A stretch of 11,392 nt of DNA from assembly GCA_006227775.1 (NCBI GenBank), contig SBFV01000288.1:1-11392 (forward strand), in the 5' to 3' direction. The stretch's first letter is position 1; every line of letters begins with the position of its first letter. This document shows, in pieces, positions 6,499 through 11,392 of this stretch. Below the pieces are notes generated by a model. The model searched no databases. It was not told the DNA's origin and was given only the letters and a program-made list of their open reading frames with translations. The position numbers and the translations under genes were made by a program. The DNA is from Gammaproteobacteria bacterium (GTDB lineage: Bacteria; Pseudomonadota; Gammaproteobacteria; Chromatiales; Chromatiaceae).

Positions 6499-7260
6499 AT
6501 GACCAGCACCACCCTCAAGCCCCCCAAGTCCCTCCTGCGTAAAGTGGGGAAAGCGATCGCCGATTACGGCATGATTCGTGACGGTGATCGCATCCTCCTG
6601 GGGGTTTCCGGCGGCAAGGATTCCCTTTCACTGCTTCATATCCTCAAGTATCTGCAAGGCTATGCCCCGGTACGGTTCGATCTCGCGGTGCTGACGGTGG
6701 ACCCCCAGGTACCGGGTTTTAATCCCGAGCCCCTAACAACCTATTACGATCTCCTAGGGGTACCCTGGCATTACGAGCGGCAACCGATCCTGGACCAGGC
6801 CAAAGCGCACATGGACGGGGATTCCTTTTGCGCCTACTGTTCACGGATGAAACGGGGCATCATGTATCGCCTATGCCGGGAGCGGGGATACGGTGTCCTG
6901 GCCCTGGCCCAACACCTGGACGATCTGGCCGAGAGCCTGCTGCTCTCCCTCTTTCACGGTGGCCAGTTCCGGACCATGAAGGCCCATTACCTCAACGACG
7001 CCGGTGATGTACGTATCATCCGCCCCCTAGCCTATTGCCGGGAGCGGCAAACGGCGGATTTCGCCCAGAAGGCGGATCTGCCCGTGGTAGCCGATTCCTG
7101 TCCTGCCTGTTTCTCCGCCCCTACGCGCCGCGAACACATGAAGGCCTTGCTGGCACGTGAGGAGGGCAATCACCCGCCCCTCTTCACCAATATCTTGCAC
7201 GCCATCCGTCCTATATTGACGGAAGGCATTGCCGATGCAACGGCCAGGGCTCAGGATTGA
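6499..7260 (+). CDS. ttcA: TtcA-family tRNA 2-thiocytidine synthetase (PP-loop ATPase)
   Basis: TtcA adenylates C32 of certain tRNAs and inserts sulfur using an iron-sulfur cluster. This 253-residue protein has the PP-loop SGGKDS at 37-42 within LLGVSGGKDSLSLLHIL. It then has the paired cysteines FCAYCSRMKRGIMY (Cys111, Cys114), the ALAQHLDDLAESLLLSLFHGG segment (135-155) and IIRPLAYCRE (173-182). A final SCPACF carries Cys201 and Cys204. Order and spacing match TtcA, whose cluster uses two cysteines in CxxC plus one later cysteine. It differs from E. coli TtcA in being shorter (about 311 residues there) and in having CPAC where E. coli has a single cysteine in this region. It may be a TtcA paralogue with another thiolation target. 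The Shine-Dalgarno is weak (GGGA close to the ATG). The family is firm; the exact substrate is less so. Confidence 0.83.
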   Translation: MTSTTLKPPKSLLRKVGKAIADYGMIRDGDRILLGVSGGKDSLSLLHILKYLQGYAPVRFDLAVLTVDPQVPGFNPEPLTTYYDLLGVPWHYERQPILDQAKAHMDGDSFCAYCSRMKRGIMYRLCRERGYGVLALAQHLDDLAESLLLSLFHGGQFRTMKAHYLNDAGDVRIIRPLAYCRERQTADFAQKADLPVVADSCPACFSAPTRREHMKALLAREEGNHPPLFTNILHAIRPILTEGIADATARAQD

Positions 7261-7474
7261 ATTAGGTTTGGATGCTGGCCATTCGTCCGCATGAGTCACT
7301 CCAGTTTCTCCAGGCGATCCAGAGCCCCCCAAGCGTGGGGACGAGCGCCCTGGGCAGGATTCCAAGCGAGGCTGGTCTCCGGAATTCGCTTCATCAAGAA
7401 CCTTAAGTTCCGTATCAGAAGCTAATCCTTTCCGCACCACAAGAATCCAATCTATCCGCGCGAGGTTTTATACC
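7261..7474 (+). other. Intergenic leader of the RND efflux operon
   Basis: This 214-base gap precedes the adaptor gene. It contains a CCCC-AAGCGT-GGGG hairpin (7327-7340) that could end the ttcA transcript but lacks a T-run, and a small GAAC/GTTC repeat near 7400. The length suggests an independent promoter for the efflux operon, although no clear -35/-10 pair or operator palindrome is visible. There is no regulator gene between ttcA and the adaptor gene. Confidence 0.45.
7462..7465 (+). promoter_or_regulatory. Ribosome binding site of the adaptor gene
   Basis: GAGG lies nine bases before the ATG at 7475. This supports that start, which also leaves a signal peptide directly at the N-terminus. 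Confidence 0.6.
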
Positions 7475-8527
7475 ATGAGTCTTGCCGCCTTGATCCCTTT
7501 CCTCTCCGCCCTGCTCGCCGCCTCGGCGGCGAATCTGGATGCGGCCAATCTGACCAGCGAGACAGTGGCCTACCGAGCCGTACCGCGGGAATACCAGCTC
7601 GACGGCGTGATCGAGGCCATCAACCAGGCCACCATCTCCGCTCAAACCCAGGGACAGGTCAAGGAGATCCTCTTCGACGTGGACGACTTCGTCGAGGCTG
7701 GCAGCATCATTGCCCGCATCAAGGACACGGAACATCGGGCACGGGTCGCTCAGGCAGCGGCGGAGCTGGATTCGGCCACCGCCACCCTCAACCATGCCCG
7801 TGAGGAATTCGAGCGGATCAAGGGACTGTTCAACAAACAGGCGGCGTCCGAATCCGCCATGGACAAGGCCATCGCCGACGTCAAGAACGCCCAGGCTCGG
7901 GTCGAAGTCGCTGCCGCCGCCCTGGAGCAAGCCAATGAGCAACTGGCCTATACCCAGGTCCGCGCCCCCTACGCCGGGCTGGTCACCCAGCGTCATGTCC
8001 AGGTCGGTGAGATGGCCAGCCCCGGGCAGCCGCTCATGACCGGCATCTCCCTCAAGCAATTGCGGGTCGCCGTTGACGTTCCCCAAAATCTGATCCCCGC
8101 GATTCGGGCGGGCCAGGGTGTACGCATCCTTCTTCCCGATAACCAGGTGGTCGCGGCGACCGGCATGACGGTATTCCCCTTTGCTGATCAGGGCTCCAAT
8201 ACCTTCAAGGTGCGCCTTAACCTGCCGGCCAACCTGGCCAACCTTTACCCCGGTATGTTCGTCAAAGCGGGCTTCCTGACCGGCGAGAAGCGGGAATTGG
8301 CAATACCCAAGTCCGCGGTGGTCCAGCGTTCCGAGGTCACCGGAACCTACGTCATCAAGGAGGGCAAGGTCAGCTTCCGCCTGATCCGGGTGGGACGTGA
8401 CTTGGGCGACAGCCTGGTGGTGCTCTCCGGTCTGACCGAGGGTGAGCAGGTGGCCCTGGATCCGATCAGCGCTGGGGCTACCCTCAAAGCCCAGGCCCAG
8501 GGAGGCGGGGAGCGCAAAGATGGCTGA
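7475..8527 (+). CDS. RND efflux periplasmic adaptor (membrane fusion protein, HlyD/AcrA type)
   Basis: This adaptor bridges the inner-membrane RND pump and an outer-membrane channel. The 350-residue protein opens with a hydrophobic signal-like segment (residues 4-19, ending ASAA) and has no lipobox cysteine, so it is probably secreted rather than lipid-anchored. The biotin/lipoyl-like halves are at about 48-80 (QATISAQTQGQVKEILFDVD) and 160-192 (TQVRAPYAGLVTQRHVQVGE), the second carrying the family hallmark RAPYAG. Between them lies an alanine- and glutamate-rich coiled-coil hairpin (about 83-158). A beta-barrel (about 195-270) and a membrane-proximal domain (about 275-335, AIPKSAVV...VRVGRDLGD-like) follow. 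The stop overlaps the permease start by 8 bases, showing an operon. No outer-membrane factor is present in the window. The transported substrate cannot be read from the adaptor. Confidence 0.93.
   Translation: MSLAALIPFLSALLAASAANLDAANLTSETVAYRAVPREYQLDGVIEAINQATISAQTQGQVKEILFDVDDFVEAGSIIARIKDTEHRARVAQAAAELDSATATLNHAREEFERIKGLFNKQAASESAMDKAIADVKNAQARVEVAAAALEQANEQLAYTQVRAPYAGLVTQRHVQVGEMASPGQPLMTGISLKQLRVAVDVPQNLIPAIRAGQGVRILLPDNQVVAATGMTVFPFADQGSNTFKVRLNLPANLANLYPGMFVKAGFLTGEKRELAIPKSAVVQRSEVTGTYVIKEGKVSFRLIRVGRDLGDSLVVLSGLTEGEQVALDPISAGATLKAQAQGGGERKDG
8508..8512 (+). promoter_or_regulatory. Ribosome binding site of the RND permease inside the adaptor gene
   Basis: GGGAG ends seven bases before the ATG at 8520, which itself overlaps the adaptor stop codon at 8525-8527. 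This arrangement suggests translational coupling of the two subunits. Confidence 0.65.
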
Positions 8528-11392
8528 CCAACTCGGCATCTCCGGGCGGATCACCGAGCGCTTCCAGGCCAGCGCCATCACGCCCCTCCTGGCCCTGGTG
8601 GGCCTGTTGCTGGGTCTCTACGCCATTCTGGTCACGCCCCGGGAGGAAGAGCCTCAGATCAACGTCACCTTCGCCGATATCTTCATCGCCTTCCCGGGTG
8701 CCTCCGCCGCCGAGGTCGAGCAACTGGTCGCCGGTCCGGCCGAACAGGTACTGTCGGAGATGAAGGGCATTAAGCACATCTATTCCTCCTCCCGCCCTGG
8801 CCTGGCGGTGGTAACCGTCCAGTTCCAGGTGGGGGAGGACCGGACCGACGCCATCGTCCGCCTCTATTCCAAGATCTACTCCAACCTGGACTGGCTGCCG
8901 CGGAACCTGGGCGTAGGTCAGCCCCTGATCAAGCCCAAGGGTATCGACGACGTGCCCATCATCACCGCCACCCTCTGGTCGCGGGACGAGTCCGTCGGTG
9001 CCTTTGAGCTGAGCCAGGTCGCCCATGCCCTGGAGCAGGAAATCAAGCGCGTGCCTGGTACGCGCGACGTCTATACCGTCGGCGCCCCGGCCCAGGTGGC
9101 GCGGATTATCCTCGATCCCCAGGCCCTGGCCGGATTCAACATCGATATCGACAGCCTCCGCCAGGCCCTGCAGGCCGCCAACCACACCCGGGACAACATT
9201 GCCCTGACCCATGACAACAGCGAGATCTTGGTCCAGGCCGGCACCCTGCTGATGACCCTGGAGGAGGTCAGCGACCTGGTGGTGGGCCTCCATGGCGGCC
9301 GCCCGGTTTTCCTGCGCGACGTGGCGACCATCGAGCGCGGTCCGGAGCCGCCCCAATCGTACGTTTGGCTCGGCCCCGGCCCCATGAGCGAACACAGCGG
9401 CGTGACCCTGGCCGGAACCACCCCGGCGGTGACCATTGCCGTAGCCAAACAGGAAGGTATCAATGCCGTCGAGGTAGCCCAGCGCGTCATCGACCGATTC
9501 GCCCAACTCGAAGGCACCTTCATCCCCGCCGGCGTCGAAGTGACGGTGACCCGCAATTATGGCGCCACCGCTGACGCCAAGGCGCAAAAGCTGATCCAGA
9601 AACTGACTTTCGCCACCCTGTCGGTGATCGTGCTGGTGATCTTCGCCATCGGCTGGCGGGAATCCATCATCGTCGGCGCCGCCATCATCGTCACCCTGGC
9701 CCTGACCCTCTTCGCCTCCTGGGCCTGGGGGTTCACCCTCAATCGGGTGTCGCTCTTCGCCCTCATCTTTTCCATCGGCATCCTGGTGGACGACGCCATC
9801 GTGGTGGTGGAGAACATTCACCGTCACCTGGCGATGAGCAACCGCAAGCTTCTCGACCTCATGCCCAAGGCGGTGGACGAGGTGGGCGGGCCGACCATCC
9901 TGGCGACCTTCACCGTTATCGCCGCCCTTTTGCCCATGGCCTTCGTCACGGGCCTAATGGGGCCTTACATGAGTCCCATCCCCATCAACGCCTCCACGGG
10001 CATGCTTATCTCCCTGGTCGTCGCCTTCGTCTTCACCCCCTGGATGACCAATTTCATGCTCGGCAAGCGGATTGAGGCCCATGTCCAGGCCGGCGGGCAC
10101 GGCCATGGTCCAGGCCATGATGAGGCGAGCGGCGGCTGGGTGGCTGGCCTGTTCAACCGCCTCATCGCCCCCTTCCTGGTCGGACGCCAAGGCTGGGTCA
10201 ACCGCTGGCTGTTGCTGGGCGGCATCCTGCTGCTCATCGCCGGCTCCATCGGCCTGGTCACCAGCAAGGTGGTCATCCTCAAGATGCTGCCGTTCGACAA
10301 CAAGTCCGAGTTCCAGGTAGTGCTGGACATGCCCGAAGGCACCAGCCTGGAGCAGACGGCACGGGTGCTGGGCGAGCTGGGCGCCTACATCGAGACCGTC
10401 CCCGAGGTGACCGATTACCAGGTCTATGCCGGCACCGCTACACCCATTAATTTCAATGGCCTGGTGCGCCAGTACTATCTGCGCGAGGGCGCTCACCTGG
10501 GCGATATCCAGGTCAACCTGGTGGACAAGCACTATCGCCAGCGCAAGAGCCACGAGATCGCCCTGGCGGTGCGCGAGCCTTTGCAGGCCATCGCCCGCCA
10601 ATACCAGGGCAACGCCAAGATCGTCGAGATCCCTCCCGGGCCGCCGGTGCTGTCGCCTCTGGTGGCCGAGATTTACGGCCTCGATTACTCCGGTCAGATC
10701 GCCGTCGCCAGGCAGGTGCGCGAGATCTTCGAGGGGACCGCGGATATCGTGGATGTGGACGACTCGGTGGAATATCCCGCTGGCAAGCTCATCGTGGTCG
10801 TGGACCGGGCCAAGGCGGCAAGGCTGGGGGTGGCCCAGAGCGCCGTCGCCCAGGCCCTCGCCACGGTGCTGGAGGGCGAGGACATGAGCTTCCTCCATGA
10901 TGCCCACGTCAAGTACGCCGTGCCTCTGCGGGTCGAGTACAGCCAGGCCGACAAGGCCGACCTGGAACAGGTGCTGTCACTGCGGGTACGCTCCCAGAGC
11001 GGGCAGGTCGTCCCCCTGTCGGAACTGGTCAGCCTGGTGGAGACAACGCGCGAACACAGCATCTATCACAAGGATCTGCTGCCGCTGGTCTATGTCATGG
11101 GTGACATGGCCGGCAAGACGGACAGCCCCCTCTACGGGCTCTTCACCATTTCGGCCACCCTGGGCGCAGATCTGGGTTTGGAGCAATGGTTGCTGAGCCA
11201 GCCCCAGAACCCCTATGAATACAGCCTCAAGTGGGACGGCGAGTGGCAGGTCACCTACGATACCTTCCGCGACATGGGCATCGCCTACGGCGTGGGTCTG
11301 ATCCTCATCTATCTGCTGGTGGTTGCCCAGTTCCGCAGCTACCTGGTGCCGCTGGTGATCATGGCGCCGATCCCGCTCACGGTGATCGGCAT
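8520..11392 (+). CDS. RND efflux permease, AcrB/MexF-like (3' partial)
   Basis: This is the inner-membrane proton-driven pump of the tripartite RND system. The frame stays open for 957 codons to the right edge, so the last transmembrane helices and the stop are missing. TM1 is at about residues 20-38. The porter-domain signature FPGASAAEVEQLV is at 58-70. TM2 starts near 362 (LTFATLSVIVLVIFAIGW) and TM3 follows. TM4 contains GILVDDAIVVVENI with the proton-relay pair Asp424/Asp425, equivalent to AcrB Asp407/Asp408. The second periplasmic half follows the TM7 region (LLLGGILLLIAGSIGLV), and the window ends in TM8 and the next loop (FRSYLVPLVIMAPIPLTVIG). The cytoplasmic loop between TM6 and TM7 carries a histidine-rich stretch, HVQAGGHGHGPGHDE (521-535). 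It overlaps the adaptor gene by 8 bases. RND class is certain; drug versus other substrate cannot be told. Confidence 0.94.
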   Translation, partial: MADQLGISGRITERFQASAITPLLALVGLLLGLYAILVTPREEEPQINVTFADIFIAFPGASAAEVEQLVAGPAEQVLSEMKGIKHIYSSSRPGLAVVTVQFQVGEDRTDAIVRLYSKIYSNLDWLPRNLGVGQPLIKPKGIDDVPIITATLWSRDESVGAFELSQVAHALEQEIKRVPGTRDVYTVGAPAQVARIILDPQALAGFNIDIDSLRQALQAANHTRDNIALTHDNSEILVQAGTLLMTLEEVSDLVVGLHGGRPVFLRDVATIERGPEPPQSYVWLGPGPMSEHSGVTLAGTTPAVTIAVAKQEGINAVEVAQRVIDRFAQLEGTFIPAGVEVTVTRNYGATADAKAQKLIQKLTFATLSVIVLVIFAIGWRESIIVGAAIIVTLALTLFASWAWGFTLNRVSLFALIFSIGILVDDAIVVVENIHRHLAMSNRKLLDLMPKAVDEVGGPTILATFTVIAALLPMAFVTGLMGPYMSPIPINASTGMLISLVVAFVFTPWMTNFMLGKRIEAHVQAGGHGHGPGHDEASGGWVAGLFNRLIAPFLVGRQGWVNRWLLLGGILLLIAGSIGLVTSKVVILKMLPFDNKSEFQVVLDMPEGTSLEQTARVLGELGAYIETVPEVTDYQVYAGTATPINFNGLVRQYYLREGAHLGDIQVNLVDKHYRQRKSHEIALAVREPLQAIARQYQGNAKIVEIPPGPPVLSPLVAEIYGLDYSGQIAVARQVREIFEGTADIVDVDDSVEYPAGKLIVVVDRAKAARLGVAQSAVAQALATVLEGEDMSFLHDAHVKYAVPLRVEYSQADKADLEQVLSLRVRSQSGQVVPLSELVSLVETTREHSIYHKDLLPLVYVMGDMAGKTDSPLYGLFTISATLGADLGLEQWLLSQPQNPYEYSLKWDGEWQVTYDTFRDMGIAYGVGLILIYLLVVAQFRSYLVPLVIMAPIPLTVIG

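Noticed and set aside
7415..10907. Long minus-strand frames (388, 447 and 317 codons) opposite the efflux genes
   Set aside because: They lie antisense to clearly identified RND genes, encode G/D/H/Q-rich low-complexity peptides and have no family motifs. They are codon-bias shadows in GC-rich DNA.

Overview
The window is GC-rich, compact DNA typical of a gammaproteobacterial chromosome. Nth matches the Escherichia coli enzyme residue for residue at its key positions, and a fused FAD/Fe-S oxidoreductase with a DUF3683-type N-terminus opens the window. I infer a member of the Gammaproteobacteria, possibly Chromatiales. The exact lineage cannot be fixed from the sequence alone.

Layout. (1) Positions 1-3945, plus strand: the 3' part of a very large flavin and iron-sulfur oxidoreductase. 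Its reading frame is open at the left edge, so its true start lies outside the window. (2) Positions 3946-4340: a minus-strand tRNA-Arg(CCG) with encoded CCA, a candidate intrinsic terminator downstream of it, and short inverted repeats. (3) Positions 4341-5024, minus strand: nth (endonuclease III), best started at a GTG. (4) Positions 5025-5254: a divergent intergenic region with an inverted repeat and a tiny possible leader ORF. (5) Positions 5255-6427, plus strand: a 390-residue soluble protein I do not recognise. (6) Positions 6499-7260, plus strand: a short PP-loop tRNA thiolase of the TtcA family. (7) Positions 7475 to the right edge, plus strand: a two-gene RND efflux operon. It has a periplasmic adaptor and an inner-membrane permease, overlapping by 8 bases; the permease runs off the right edge.

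The genes do not form one pathway. They read as core housekeeping neighbours (2-hydroxyacid-type oxidation, tRNA-Arg, base excision repair, tRNA thiolation) followed by a transport operon. I see no insertion sequence, CRISPR array, phage genes or toxin-antitoxin pair. The points most worth a second look are the unknown 390-residue protein, an 11-G homopolymer inside the FAD-binding motif of the large oxidoreductase, the histidine-rich cytoplasmic loop of the RND permease, and the short TtcA variant with a CPAC motif. Nothing here amounts to clear evidence of a new multi-gene system.
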